Counted from the first letter of the stretch, positions 10,576 to 21,393 are shown. The stretch is 64,000 nt of DNA from Hyaloraphidium curvatum (GCA_025558095.1 JAIVFI010000025.1:434001-498000), one strand, 5' to 3'. Notes: generated by a model from the letters alone, not told the origin. Numbers and translations are program-made.

Positions 10576-13024
10576 ATGGCGCTTCCGCCGCCGCCGACGC
10601 GGCCTCTGTCGATAGATGAAGCCCATGCAGCGCTGACCGCCGTCGGGATGATCCTCGAAACGACCGAAGCCGTAGTGGACGGCGTGACCTTCAAAGTCTG
10701 GAAGAACGCGTTCCCGACCGTGCGAGCACTTTGGGAGAACACCGCTCGGTTCAGGGACCTGGGCTGGGACTACCTTCTCCATGTGTCCCCCGACGGGACC
10801 GAGCAGCAGCGCGTCTCGTTCGCAGAGGCCTGGAACATCGTCTCAACGCTCGGGCACACCTTCTTGGGCTCTCATGCTGCTTTCGGATTGGGAAAGGGGT
10901 CGAGGGTGGCTATACTGAGCCGGAACAGGCCCGAATTCGTCACCGCATTCTACGGGATCGTCTCCAGCGGTAACGTTGGTCTCTCGCAGCCCCAGGCAGC
11001 TGCTTCGGCTTGACACCATCAACCAGATTGCCGTGCCCGTCAACGCTTGGCTCAAGGGGGAAGAATACCACTACTGCATCGACAATGCCGATTGCCGTGT
11101 TCTCATCGTTGACGAAGAACGCCTCGCCCGGCTGATCGGCGACCGGCACGAGGAAAACTACCTCATTCCCCTGCAGAGGAAGGGCCTGACGGTGATCGTG
11201 GTCCCGGATAGCAAGCCTTCGGAGGCGCAACGGAGGGATTGGCAGTCGAAAGGGATCCTCCTTGGGAGGACGTCATCTCGGGAAGCTTCATCGGCGGCCG
11301 GCGGAGCACCCTTCCGGACGTTGAGGTGCTGCCCGAAGACTACGCAACCATTATGTACACGTGAGTGCCCACGCACGCGCCTGCCTGGGAACTTATCGTG
11401 TTCTCCAGATCGGGCACCACCGGAAGGCCGAAGGGAGCTCTCGGTGCGAACCGCGCTCGGTGAAACATAATGGCGCTCACTGACGGATCTGTGGCCTGCA
11501 GGAAGCCACCGTAATTTCACCTCTTGTCCGTTTCACAACAACGTCGCGCCGCTGCGAAGCTACCTCCGCCGGGGGGAGCCGATCCCCACGCCGGATCCCA
11601 ACGCGCCGCAGCAGATCGGTTTGGTTACCCTTCCGAGTGAGCGGCTGCGTCTGAAGTGGATGGAGTTGGCTTCTCACAATGTCGTTCCGTTCCATCCGCA
11701 GTGTTCCACGTGGGCGGGCTTCACGGCGCGGTCCAGGCATATACCACGGCAGGGGCGTTAATGATAACCATCAACAAATTCGACGCAGGGCTCGTCGTCC
11801 GGTGCATAGAGCGGTATAGGATCACCGGAATCGGCACCGTTCCGACCATCGTCTGGTACGATCGCCTGCCTTGTTGGTCGCCGATAGCTTTTTGATATCC
11901 CTATTCCTTGCAGGGCCATAATCGAGCACCCCGAGTTCACTACTCGCGACATGTCGAGCTTGGCGAGTTTCGTCTACGGGGGGTCGCCCGCCTCGGAAGA
12001 CCTCCAAAAGCGTGTGCGGGACAAGGTCAAGGGCAGCCAAGCAGGCATGTCATTTGGGATCACGGAGACCGGTATGGCTCGAGGTTGCATCGGTGCTGTC
12101 TTTTGCTGACGGTCGGAGCAGGTTCCAACAATGTGACGTCTTTCGGGGACGATTTCGTCCTGAAGCCCATGAGCACCGGCGTCCCTACGCCCGTCAACAA
12201 GATCATGGTGATCGACCCCGAGGACGACAAGGAGTTCAAGCCGCTGCCGGTCAACACCGTCGGCGAAGTGTGCATCTTCGGCCCCAACGTCGTTCGCGGC
12301 GGCTACTGGCGGAATCCCGAGGCGACCAAGAAGGCGTTCTTCAAGCCGGGGTGGTATCGCACCGGGGACCTCGGGCGCATCGACGAGGAAGGCAGCCTCT
12401 TCATTGTTGATCGCGCGAAGGACATGTTGATCGTGAGTTGGCTCTGTGGTGATCTGTGGCCCTTTTTGACGTTTCTCGCCGTCCTGTTCCTTTCGGTCAC
12501 CTTCTCCGCTCCTCTACCGTCCCCGGCCATCCTCAAACCTCCCAAACAGCGCGGTGGCGAAAACGTGTACTGCGCAGTTGTAGAGAATGCGCTCTTCCAG
12601 CACCCGAGTGGAGCAGTGATCGAGGCTGCGGTGGTCGGGCTTCCGCACAAGCGCCTCGGGGAGGAGGTTCGCCCCCGATCACTCGCTTTCTTCGACTCCC
12701 TCGCCTGACACCTCGACGCCTTGCTCGCAGGTTGCCGCAGTCGTTCAGATCAAGCCGGAGTTCGAGGGCAAGATCACGGAGCGGGACCTTCGGCAGTGGG
12801 CGGCGTCGAAGCTGGCCTCGTTCCAGGTCCCCGTCATGATCGACATCCGGACGACGGAGCTTCCATACAACGCCGCCCGCAAGGTGCTCAAGCGTGAATT
12901 GAGGGATGAGGTGGGGTTTTAGCAGCAATGGAGCGGGGAGTTCAACTGAGCTGAATGTCCGCCGCAGGTGGTCAAGATCGCGCGAGAGCGAGGGTTGCTG
13001 GACGGCGGGGCTTCCAAACTCTAG
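10576..13024 (+). CDS. AMP-binding acyl-CoA synthetase with C-terminal SKL peroxisomal signal
   Basis: Exons 10576-10974, 11027-11360 (internally unresolved), 11409-11443, 11502-11636, 11702-11855, 11914-12071, 12122-12432, 12550-12666, 12731-12910 and 12968-13024 encode about 610-625 residues. The P-loop TSGTTGRPKGALGSHRN is assembled across two introns. LPMFHVGGLHG, YGGSPAS, WYRTGDLG, DMLIRGGENVY and the C-terminal Lys block (NAARKVLKREL) follow in family order. The last exon adds VVKIARERGLLDGGASKL, ending in the PTS1 tripeptide SKL, so peroxisomal activation of a fatty or aromatic acid is likely. Near 11200-11270 the frame shifts by one base between the 5' part and the DPPWEDVI segment; no good intron explains this, so a small intron or a sequence error is possible. 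Confidence 0.87.
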
Positions 13025-13152
13025 CTGATCTACTGAGAGCTTTTGTAGCTGAAGTAGGATCAGATCGCTTCGGAAAAGGGGGCCGCCCAGCGCCGTGCCC
13101 GCGCGATCCGATCGACGGCACGCGTTTCGCGCACAAAGAGACTCGATCCGCC

Positions 13153-14232
13153 ATGCCCGCCAACTCCACGATGCGGAGCGGCCCGCTGCTCTGCCTGCTG
13201 CTTGTCGGCATCGGCCTTCTCGCGCGCGACGCCGCGGCAGCGGGCGACCTCGAGGACTGCCTTCGCGACCCGTCGGCGGCCGAGTGCCGCGACGCGAGGT
13301 ACCCGCCCGACCGCGCGGCAAAGGACCTCGACGCGCTGTGCGACGCGATGCCGTTCATGTCGGGCTGCTCCGTGCGGTCGCTCTGCCGCGGCGCGGGCGA
13401 CGGCATGCCCGCGCTGTGCGGCGACCCGTTCGTCGCCCTCGCCTCCGTGTGCCTCAAGGACATGCCCCGAATGCACGGCTGCTCGTCGTTTACCGCTCTG
13501 TGCGCGGCAAACTCGACGGTGCGGCAGTGCGCGGACGCGTCGCAGGTCGCATCGCTGGTCCCGACGACGGCGAAGGCGCGGGACGGAGTTTGGAGCATCT
13601 GCGGCGAGATGGACATGGAGGGGTGCCAGGCCTGCCCGAAAAAGGCCGGCCGATCCTTCCCGGACTGCGACATCCTCGCGACCTATTCGCAACTGTGCGT
13701 GGACATGCCCGGCATGGAGCAGTGCCGCGATTTCGGGTGGGATAGCATGTGCGCGGCGGAAGCGTTCCATTCCAGCGCCTTCTGCACCGCCGAGCCGCTC
13801 ACGGGTGTGCCTTTGGCTCCGGCAATGAAGATGTTTTTCCATTTTGGCCTTGCCGACTACGTTCTGATCCGGGCATGGGTACCGCGGACGGGCCTGCAGT
13901 ACGCGGCCACGCTTGCCGTTGTTTTCCTCGCTGCAGTGGGCTACCAGGTGCTGGACATTGCCCTGGGCAACGCGATACCCGCCATGTCGCGGCCTTCGGT
14001 AGCCTTGGTCGACAATGGCGAGCCGGCGACACAGCGTGGTGTCAGTCCCAACGCTGTTCGGGCGCTCGCTGTCGCCGGCATGAAGCTGTACGGATACTGT
14101 TTGATGCTCATCGCGATGACGTTCAACGTTGGACTTTTCGCCGCGCTAATTTCGGGTGTCGCTGTGGGCGAGTACTACTACGGATCAAAGCGATTGGCCG
14201 GAGGCTGGGACGGGGAAGGCAAGTGCTGCTGA
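13153..14232 (+). CDS. Ctr-family copper transporter with Cys/Met-rich ectodomain
   Basis: Single exon, 359 residues. A signal peptide (LLCLLLVGIGLLARDAAAA) leads into a lumenal or external domain with regularly spaced cysteines and three related copies of a Met-Cys motif: MPFMSGC, MPRMHGC and MPGMEQC. The C-terminal half has MKMFFHFGLADYVL (a Met cluster just before TM1), then hydrophobic segments LQYAATLAVVFLAAVGYQVL and LYGYCLMLIAMTFNVGLF. The latter contains the M-x3-M copper-selectivity motif (MLIAM) of Ctr TM2. A third segment, LFAALISGVAVG, and a Cys-Cys C-terminus follow. Together these indicate high-affinity Cu(I) uptake as a trimer. The start was set at the Met before the signal peptide because upstream frame overlaps the acyl-CoA synthetase's last exon. 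Confidence 0.87.
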   Translation: MPANSTMRSGPLLCLLLVGIGLLARDAAAAGDLEDCLRDPSAAECRDARYPPDRAAKDLDALCDAMPFMSGCSVRSLCRGAGDGMPALCGDPFVALASVCLKDMPRMHGCSSFTALCAANSTVRQCADASQVASLVPTTAKARDGVWSICGEMDMEGCQACPKKAGRSFPDCDILATYSQLCVDMPGMEQCRDFGWDSMCAAEAFHSSAFCTAEPLTGVPLAPAMKMFFHFGLADYVLIRAWVPRTGLQYAATLAVVFLAAVGYQVLDIALGNAIPAMSRPSVALVDNGEPATQRGVSPNAVRALAVAGMKLYGYCLMLIAMTFNVGLFAALISGVAVGEYYYGSKRLAGGWDGEGKCC

Positions 14233-14315
14233 TTCAGCAATATCACCATCGAATGGTCAATTCTTGGCCCAATTCTTGGCCACAATCAATGAATCGAATG
14301 ATCAATCTTCTGCTC

Positions 14316-15575
14316 TCAATCTAGCACGTCCCACACCGTCTTTACAGGCCTCTGCCAGCTGCCGTCCCCTTCCCCGAACCACGACCCGAGCCAAGTGTCA
14401 CTCCAGAACTTGGTCAGGTGCCTTTGACCCCCGTCGCAAAGCACAGTGACCACGATCCTGTCCGCCTCCCCGCACCACCCGCGCTCCTTGACCGCCTTCA
14501 CCACGCCGACCAGGTTGACACAGCTGCTCGAGCCCAGGAACAGCCCCTCCTTCTCGACCATGTACCTCGCCATCCTCACGCACTCGGCGTCCGACACCCT
14601 GACCGCATCGTCGATCCACCCGCGTTCCAGTCCCGTCGCCAGATTCCGCGTGAGCCGGTTGATCCCGACGCCCTCGACCAGCGTGTCCACCTGGTGCCGA
14701 CGGCGGGTCCCCTCGCGCTCGAAATCGCCGGCAAACATGATGCCGTGCTTGACCTTGTGGTACAGCCCCGAGCCGGGCGGGTCGGAGAGCACCGAAACCA
14801 TGTCGCGGCTGTGGCCGGTCTTGAGGTACCCCGAAACGCCGGTGAGCGTCCCGCCCGTGCCCGCGGCCATGACGAACATGGAGATCGGGCGGCCAGGCGC
14901 CGCAGAAGACACAAAGTCGGCGATCTCCGGTCCCGTCGACGAGTAGTGTATCCGCCAGTTGCAGGGGTTCTCGAACTGGTCGACGAAAACGGCCGATGGG
15001 CCGCCGCTCCCCTCGGCCTCGGCGGCTGTCTGTGCGGCCCGTCGCCTCGCAATGTTGACGAAGTGCCTCGGATCCGCGATCGGCGCCGGCCGCACCTTCT
15101 CCACCACGGCCGAGAGCGATCCGAGCAGCGCATACTTCTCCGCCGCCTGGTCGTCCGGCATGACGATGTGGCATTCGTACCCCATCGCCTTGCACACCAG
15201 CGCAAGGCTGATCCCCGTGCTCCCGACCGTGCCCTCGTAGACACGGTCGCCGCGGCCGCGGACCAGCCGGCCCTCGCGCTCCGCGGCCTCGACGGCGGCA
15301 AGGGCCACGCGGTCCTTGGAGGAGCCGCCGGGGTTCATGAACTCGGCCTTGGCGTACACGGTGACGCCGAGCTCCTTGCTCAGGGAGGAGAGGTGGAGTG
15401 TGGGCGTGTTGCCGATCGCCCCAGCGAAGCCGTGGCGGTCGTCCCGGTCCGGGCGGGGGGAGCTCGAAGTCCGCGGCAGGAGCCATCGCGCAGCGGAAAG
15501 CACCGTGCACGTGCCGGCGACCCCGAGGAGGAGGCCGACCAAGAGATCCGCGGTCGGTTTCGGGAGCTCGCGCAT
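14316..15575 (-). CDS. Membrane-anchored cysteine synthase-like PLP enzyme (fold type II)
   Basis: 419 residues, no intron. Residues about 8-27 (ADLLVGLLLGVAGTCTVLSAARW) form a membrane anchor. The catalytic domain has IGNTPT, the PLP lysine in NPGGSSKDR, the asparagine-loop equivalent GTVGSTGIS and the glycine-rich phosphate loop AAGTGGTLTGVSGYLK. This is the O-acetylserine sulfhydrylase / cystathionine beta-synthase fold. The anchored form resembles the yeast mitochondrial outer-membrane protein YGR012W. The usual 'GNTG' substrate loop reads GSTG here, which may mean an altered substrate. An alternative Met lies 33 bp upstream. The gene starts 99 bp from the divergent METTL4-like gene. Confidence 0.88.
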   Translation of the reverse strand: MRELPKPTADLLVGLLLGVAGTCTVLSAARWLLPRTSSSPRPDRDDRHGFAGAIGNTPTLHLSSLSKELGVTVYAKAEFMNPGGSSKDRVALAAVEAAEREGRLVRGRGDRVYEGTVGSTGISLALVCKAMGYECHIVMPDDQAAEKYALLGSLSAVVEKVRPAPIADPRHFVNIARRRAAQTAAEAEGSGGPSAVFVDQFENPCNWRIHYSSTGPEIADFVSSAAPGRPISMFVMAAGTGGTLTGVSGYLKTGHSRDMVSVLSDPPGSGLYHKVKHGIMFAGDFEREGTRRRHQVDTLVEGVGINRLTRNLATGLERGWIDDAVRVSDAECVRMARYMVEKEGLFLGSSSCVNLVGVVKAVKERGWCGEADRIVVTVLCDGGQRHLTKFWSDTWLGSWFGEGDGSWQRPVKTVWDVLD

Positions 15576-15674
15576 TGTTGCCAATTGTTGACATGCCCCG
15601 CCGGCCATCACAGAGTCACAGACGTGAATGAAGGTCGGCAAACAGAAATTTGCGGCAAAGGCAACGAACTTCAG

Positions 15675-17018
15675 ATGCTCCAAAGCTGGAAATCTGTAGA
15701 CGAGATGCAGGTCCTCGAGTGGAAGTCGGAGCGCGTTTCCGCACTTTATCGCACGGCTGCAGACTGTGGGAATGAGCAACGCGTTGAGCTGCTGCGGCGG
15801 GCGCGCCTGGTGGAGACCCCACATTCAGCGGGCCCGCCGGAAAGCGGCGGCGGGGAGGACCGCGTCGTCGAGGGCGATTCCGGGCCCGTGCTCGTCACGA
15901 CGAAGCTCAGCAGCCGTCAGAGGATGAGGATGCGCGTGAAGGAGAGGAAGCGGCCGTCGGAAGAGGCTCAGGGGCCGGTTGAGCCGCCGAAACGGCAGAG
16001 GCACCTGAACCACGGCGAGGCAGCCGAGTGGAGCTTCCACGAGGAATTAAGGCCGATTCTCCACGAATGGCATGGGAAGCTGATGAGCGGACTGGAGGAT
16101 GGCACTTTGTCGCTGGTGGAGGCCGGTTTTGCTTCGTACGAGTTGGACGCCAAGGACATCTCGGAGCTGGACTGGCCCGCGATCGCTGGAGGGACCGTTC
16201 CCGTCGACGGAGTCGGGGATCTTCTCTCGGCCAATGGAGCGATTGAGGCCAAGGCCCTCGCGCGGCGAACGTGGGCGAACACGTCCGACCAATTCCTTGT
16301 CCTTGACGTGGCGGACGATGAGGCTTCTCGGCGGCTTGTCTTCCCTCCGCGCTGCCACTTTTGCGTTTCCGACCTCGCAGACTCCGCATTTTCAACCTTT
16401 CTTTCTTCGTCGGACAGGATGTTCCACGTCGTGCTCGTGGACCCGCCGTGGCCGAACCGCTCGGCGCAACGGAAGCAGACATACAGCCTTCTTCCTAGCA
16501 CGGAGGTCACAGCTGCCTCCCTGGCGGCGCATTTGGCCCAGCTTTCAACCGCAACTGCCGAGGACGCTGCAATTGGAATCTGGTGCACCAACCGTGCAGC
16601 GCATCGTGAGGCTGCGAAAGGAGTCCTCGAGCAGCTCGGATTTCCCCATCTGTCCGAATGGGTTTGGGGCAAGGTTGCCATTTCGGGAACCTGGGTCGTA
16701 CCGCTGGATGCAGGAGTTGGCAACGGACGGCGACCCTACGAGGTCATGCTCCTAGGACGAAGAAGCGCAGCCAATGAACCCCCGGCGGTACAGAGGAGGG
16801 TGGTGTTTGCCGTGCCGGAGCGGGAACACTCTAGAAAGCCGCGGGAATGGAACGATCTCGTGGCTCGCACCCTGTTTCCGGACCGGGACAGCGATGAACT
16901 TTGCTGCCTGGAACTCTTCGCCAGGGATTTAAAGCCGGGATCGTGGTCCTGGGGTAACCAGGCGCTCAGGTTCCAGGACGAGGTCTGGTGGTTGGAAGGG
17001 GAAGTGCAAAACGAATAA
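15675..17018 (+). CDS. MT-A70 family adenine N6-methyltransferase, METTL4-like
   Basis: 447 residues, no intron detected. The catalytic DPPW motif sits in VVLVDPPWPNRSAQR with a following TYSLLPS. IGIWCTNR, LSEWVWGKVA and the C-terminal CLELFARDLKPGSWSWGNQAL complete the Rossmann methyltransferase core. The last block (LELFAR..PGW.SWGNE) is specific to the METTL4 subgroup rather than METTL3/14. Known METTL4 proteins methylate adenine in DNA or U2 snRNA; which applies here cannot be told. The N-terminal 240 residues include a basic stretch (MRVKERKRPSEEAQ), consistent with nuclear localisation. A longer frame upstream (from 14418) is the antisense shadow of the neighbouring PLP gene and was excluded. 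Confidence 0.87.
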   Translation: MLQSWKSVDEMQVLEWKSERVSALYRTAADCGNEQRVELLRRARLVETPHSAGPPESGGGEDRVVEGDSGPVLVTTKLSSRQRMRMRVKERKRPSEEAQGPVEPPKRQRHLNHGEAAEWSFHEELRPILHEWHGKLMSGLEDGTLSLVEAGFASYELDAKDISELDWPAIAGGTVPVDGVGDLLSANGAIEAKALARRTWANTSDQFLVLDVADDEASRRLVFPPRCHFCVSDLADSAFSTFLSSSDRMFHVVLVDPPWPNRSAQRKQTYSLLPSTEVTAASLAAHLAQLSTATAEDAAIGIWCTNRAAHREAAKGVLEQLGFPHLSEWVWGKVAISGTWVVPLDAGVGNGRRPYEVMLLGRRSAANEPPAVQRRVVFAVPEREHSRKPREWNDLVARTLFPDRDSDELCCLELFARDLKPGSWSWGNQALRFQDEVWWLEGEVQNE

Positions 17019-17137
17019 AACTTCATGAATGCAGCAGGCTAGCGGCGATCGGCGCCCTTTACCGAGGGCAATGGCGTCGACCCAGATCGGAGATGAGCGG
17101 CTTGTGATCGCGACGCAGCACCACCTTTCTGCACGCG

Positions 17138-18808
17138 ATGTCGGACGAGCAGGACCGCAAAGGCGGCGATGCTCCGGCTGAGCCCTCAAGTCAAGGAGAA
17201 CACGAAGTCCCCGTGGAGTCTGTCGTCGAGGCGGTCCACGATGCGATCGCAGCGCACTCCGCCGAAGTGAAGGAGCTCGCGCAGTCTTTGGATTCGGACG
17301 CGAAGGACGTGGCTGCCGCGGCGGGCGAGATCGTCGGCGAACTGAACGAATCTGGCGCTGCATCGGCCGAGAGCGGGCAGGGCAAGTCCGTCGGCGACGA
17401 GGAGCCGACTCCGAACGCAGGCGACGCGTCGCACGCCCGGAAGCCATCTCTTGCCACCTCGCCGTCGCTCCTGCTGACGAGCGTTGCCGAAAATGTGGCT
17501 CGGGCGGCCGGAAGTGCTGCAAAGACGGTGGAATCCGCGGCCTCGGAGGTTGCCAAGAAGCTGAAGCTGGACTCGCTGGAACCCGTCGAATGGGCACCGC
17601 TCAGCATTCCCATGGAGCGGAGGAGGCAGACCCTTGCTGTTGCGCTGTGGTTAGTATTGCGAGGCGGGGTTCGTTGACGTGAGAAGAATGCTGACGTGAC
17701 TTCCACTGCAGGGCCCTCGTCGCGCCAATCAGCTGGTTCCTCTGCATTTACTGCGTGCTGCTCACATCCTACACGTCGATCCGCATCTTGTTTCTCCTCT
17801 ACTGCGTGTGGATCTACATCGACGAGGCACCGTTCCGGGGCGCTCGGCCGCTGCGCTGGGTTCGGCACTCCTCCCTCGCGAAATGGTTCGTGGACTACTA
17901 TCCGGTGCAGACGATCAAGACGGTCGATTTGGATCCGAACGAGAACTACCTCTTCGGCTACCATCCGCACGGGGTTCTCGGCTTTGGTGCCTGGGCGACG
18001 TTCGCGACGGCCATGACAGGCTTCGAAGAGTCCTTCCCCGGCATCACGCCCCACCTGTGCACCCTCAACGTCAACTTCCGGACGCCGTTCGGGCGTGAGT
18101 GGCTCCTTGCCCACGGCGTCATCTCGGCCGACAAGAAGAGCATCTTGAACACGTGGAAGAAGGGCAAGGGGCAAAGCGTGACCCTAGTAATCGGCGGCGC
18201 CGAAGAAGCCAGCGTTGCAGTAAGCACGACCTTTGACACCGCCACTGCGTTCTGTTCTCTTATTGGTCAATCGTCTAGAAACCTGGCACCTTCGACCTGG
18301 TTCTCAACAAGAGGCTCGGCTTCGTGAAGCTCGCGCTGTCGCAGGGCGTGTCGATCGTGCCGTGCTTTGCTTTCGGGGAGAACGAGCTGTTTGAAGTCAT
18401 CACGAATCCGACCGTGGACAAGGTAGAGCGTCTGAACTTGTTTCCGGGGCTTGGGTGTCCTCATGGCGCGTTGCCCTTGCCCCAGATTTCCAACTTCTTC
18501 AAGAAGACTTTTGGGTTCACGACTCCTCTCATTCACGGTCGAGGCATATTCACCTACAACTACGGCATTCTCCCAAGAAGGTGAACTTCGTCGGCGATTC
18601 GGAGTTGCAGCCCCTTGACATGTTCCGAAGGCGTCCGATCCACGTCGTTGTGGGCAAGCCGATCGCGACCCCCAAAACCGAGAATCCTAGCGATGAGCTC
18701 GTGCGGCAGTACCACAAGCAGTACCAGGACGGGCTTAAGGAGATCTTCGATGAGTGGAAGGAGCGGTTGTCGCCCAAGCGGCGGCAATCGTTGCGATTCA
18801 TCAAATGA
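17138..18808 (+). CDS. Diacylglycerol O-acyltransferase 2 (DGAT2) family
   Basis: Four exons (17138-17649, 17712-18219, 18279-18580, 18631-18808) encode 499 residues. The first about 150 residues are an acidic, Ala-rich extension absent from most DGAT2s. Two adjacent hydrophobic segments (LVAPISWFLCIYCVLLT, RILFLLYCVWIYI) anchor it to the ER. The catalytic YHPHG motif follows in LFGYHPHGVLGFGA, then IGGAEEASV, the R-x-GFVKLAL block, PCFAFGENELFEV, HGRGIFTYNYG and VVVGKPI. The final VVVGKP block is recovered only by removing a 50-nt intron that begins with the apparent stop after ILPRR. It makes triacylglycerol from diacylglycerol and acyl-CoA. Confidence 0.93.
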
Positions 18809-18994
18809 CGGCGGTCGAGAGTTGGAGCTGACGGCGCGATGGTCGCGCACGGCATCGATGGTAATCTTGCTGTACCGAGCAGAGCATGTTATTCAGGAAC
18901 CTTGAACCTCCTTGGGCACTTGATGTGCCCGTGCCCGAGTGACCTGATCGACGGTCAGTAGTGGCCAACTGTCCTCGCGGCCTCGCCGCGTGCA

Positions 18995-21393
18995 ATGCGA
19001 ATATCGGCCCGGCTGTCGGCAGTAGTAGCCGTCGTTTTTGCATGCGTCTATCTTCTGCTTCCGCGCGGCCCGGCTGCCGCGCTGGACGACTGGAAGCCGG
19101 TGGACAACGGCGCTCTGGACGCGGCTCTCGCCGAGCTTCATCGGACACAGAAGGCGGCGGAACTGCCAGCACAAACCGTCGTTACTTCTACAGATCCAAA
19201 GCATGGCGCTGGATCGGATTCGAAGCCGGACTCGGGGGCGTCAGGTGTGGACGCGGGAGCGACGTCTGGGACAGAAACGCCCGCGCCTGAGCAGCCGAAG
19301 GGCGAGCCGAAACCCGTCAATGTGACCGGACTACCGGGTCAGGAGAACAAAACCGAAGCATTTGGCTCAGAAAGCGTGGCATCGGGACCGGTTCCAAAGC
19401 TCGTTGTAGACGCGACATGGAAGCCGCCGCCGAATGAGACACAGGAGGTCAAGCTGCCCAACGGAGAGACCAAGAAGGTCAAGTGGTAAGCAAAGGAAGC
19501 CGAGTTCCGTGTCCCTTCGTAACGATCCGACCTCCCGCAGTCGAGCTGACTTCGACGGACCTTGCCATGCCTATGCGCCACTTGTCGAGGCTAATGGGGC
19601 CGTTCCGAACCAATTTCCCGCGGGAACTCTTCAGCGCTTCGATATTGAGCACGGCGGTGTGCTCACTGCTTCCTTGGTTTCTTACGATCCGGCGCTCCTG
19701 CCGTCTTCGGATGGCATCTTCACCCCCAGCGCAATAGTGCCAATTCACCTCGTTCCGGACGAGGATGAGGCACGACGGACATACTTGGAGAGCGGCGCGT
19801 CGGAAATCCATCTTTGGCACGCGGCTTTTGTGGCGCCAAAGCCCGGAGAGTTTATCTTGGTGGTTCGCCTTCGTCAGCAGACCTCGGCCGTCACCGACCC
19901 GGCTCTGTGCACAACGCTGGCCTCTTATCCCGACTCGGACATGGAGGCAGTATCTGGGCCGGTCAACTATTCCGATCCCGTGCGCAGCGGGTCTGCGTAC
20001 GTGCGCGAGCTTCGGCAGCACTGCGGATGGAACAAAACCAGGGAAGATTGGTTCGACCTGATGAAGAACGATCCGGGTCGCCCGGCCAACGTGCCGTGGG
20101 CAAAGTCGATCGTCTTCCAGCGCAATGTGACCGTGACAGCGCCTCCCGGCGATTCCGGGGGCATCGCCGTTCCCCGAACATCCGGGCGGATGACAAAGGT
20201 CATCGAGGCGCTTTTCCGCTTCGTTTATCGCCCACCGCCGGGGATGACGGCTGCCGATATTGCCGCAGACCCTCGTCTTTTCTCCTTGGGCACGTACGAA
20301 TCAGCTGCGCCGGATCTGCCTCCGTCGAACGCTTCCAAAGCGACGCCTGGAAACATTTGGATGCGGCCGACGGTCGAGATGTGTCCCTGGGTCTTCGAGC
20401 GCCATGCCGTGGGCTCCAATTGCTCGTCTCGCCCGGGCCAGCTCTATTTCCGGCCCTTGTTTGCCCCCGAACGCAAAGATTGGCTCATTTCCAAGGAGCG
20501 TTTGGCGCGCTGTGTACGAGAGGAGCGAGTCAAGATCGTCGGCGATTCGCTCGCCGGCCTCTTCACACACGCGATGAACTGCGCTTGCATGCGTTATACG
20601 GGCAAGAATTGCTTCTGGGCTCCGATGGATAGCAGGGGCGCGAACGGGCAGGTGTTTCCTCTGCATTACTTTGCCTCTCTGCATCCGCCCGAGGGAACCG
20701 ACCCTCCGCGGGAGCTGTTGCGTTACCTCGTCTCTACGAAGCAGGGATCGGGAGTCGTGCTTTGGCAGCTAGGAGCCTGGCCTATAGCCTACACGAACTC
20801 GACGGTCTGGCAAAGGGCCTTCACTCGAATCCTCGAGGAAATGCAGACGGATCTCGGGACGGAAAGGGACTTGTGGCGGGATTGGGCTCAGCGCAGGGAT
20901 CGACACAGGACAGCGGAGGGCGAGCGGGAGGTAGCTGAATCAAGCGGCCAGGCAAACGGGTCGGTGAACGCTACCGGACCGAAAGCAAGGAACTTCAAGG
21001 AGGAACCTGTACCGCAGGTGCCGCGCCGGTACCTCTTCGCCACAGCCACGCCGTTCCAAACTTTCATCGAACCACTGACATGGCTGCGGATGCCTGCTTT
21101 TCAAACGCTGGGCCGCGCGCTCAAGTACAACCACCTCCTGCTCGAGGCGCACAATGCCCAATGGGCGTTGGTCAAGCAAGCGGACCAACGGGTCGAGATT
21201 GTCGACACTTTTCGCATCTTGGAGCAGAGGTTCGACGCCAGGACGGACAATGCCCACTACTGTCCTGGTGCAACGTTCGAGGTGGCAATGGTTGGTTTTC
21301 GTCGTGAACCCCCCCCCAGGCGGGCCCGGCTTACAATGCTATGATGTTCCTCTGCAGGTCCTCTGGCAAATCATCTGCAGAGATGTGGATTAG
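18995..21393 (+). CDS. PC-esterase/SGNH-like type II membrane protein
   Basis: Three exons (18995-19485, 19541-21290, 21358-21393) give 758 residues. A single hydrophobic segment at about residues 8-23 (SAVVAVVFACVYLLL) with a basic N-terminus indicates a type II Golgi or secretory protein. A long Pro/Glu/Thr-rich stalk with N-glycosylation sites follows. VKIVGDSLAGLF carries the GDS nucleophile block of the SGNH/PC-esterase superfamily, and near the C-terminus DNAHYCPG supplies the D-x2-H pair. This is the arrangement of polysaccharide O-acetyltransferases (TBL/Cas1-like) and NXPE proteins. Acceptor is unknown. The last splice is less certain; without it the protein ends at 21344 with a proline-arginine tail. 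Confidence 0.75.

Noticed and set aside
14418-15674. Upstream extension of the METTL4 frame by 419 codons
   Set aside because: It lies entirely opposite the cysteine-synthase-like gene and has no similarity to METTL4. The Met at 15675 gives a normal-length protein.
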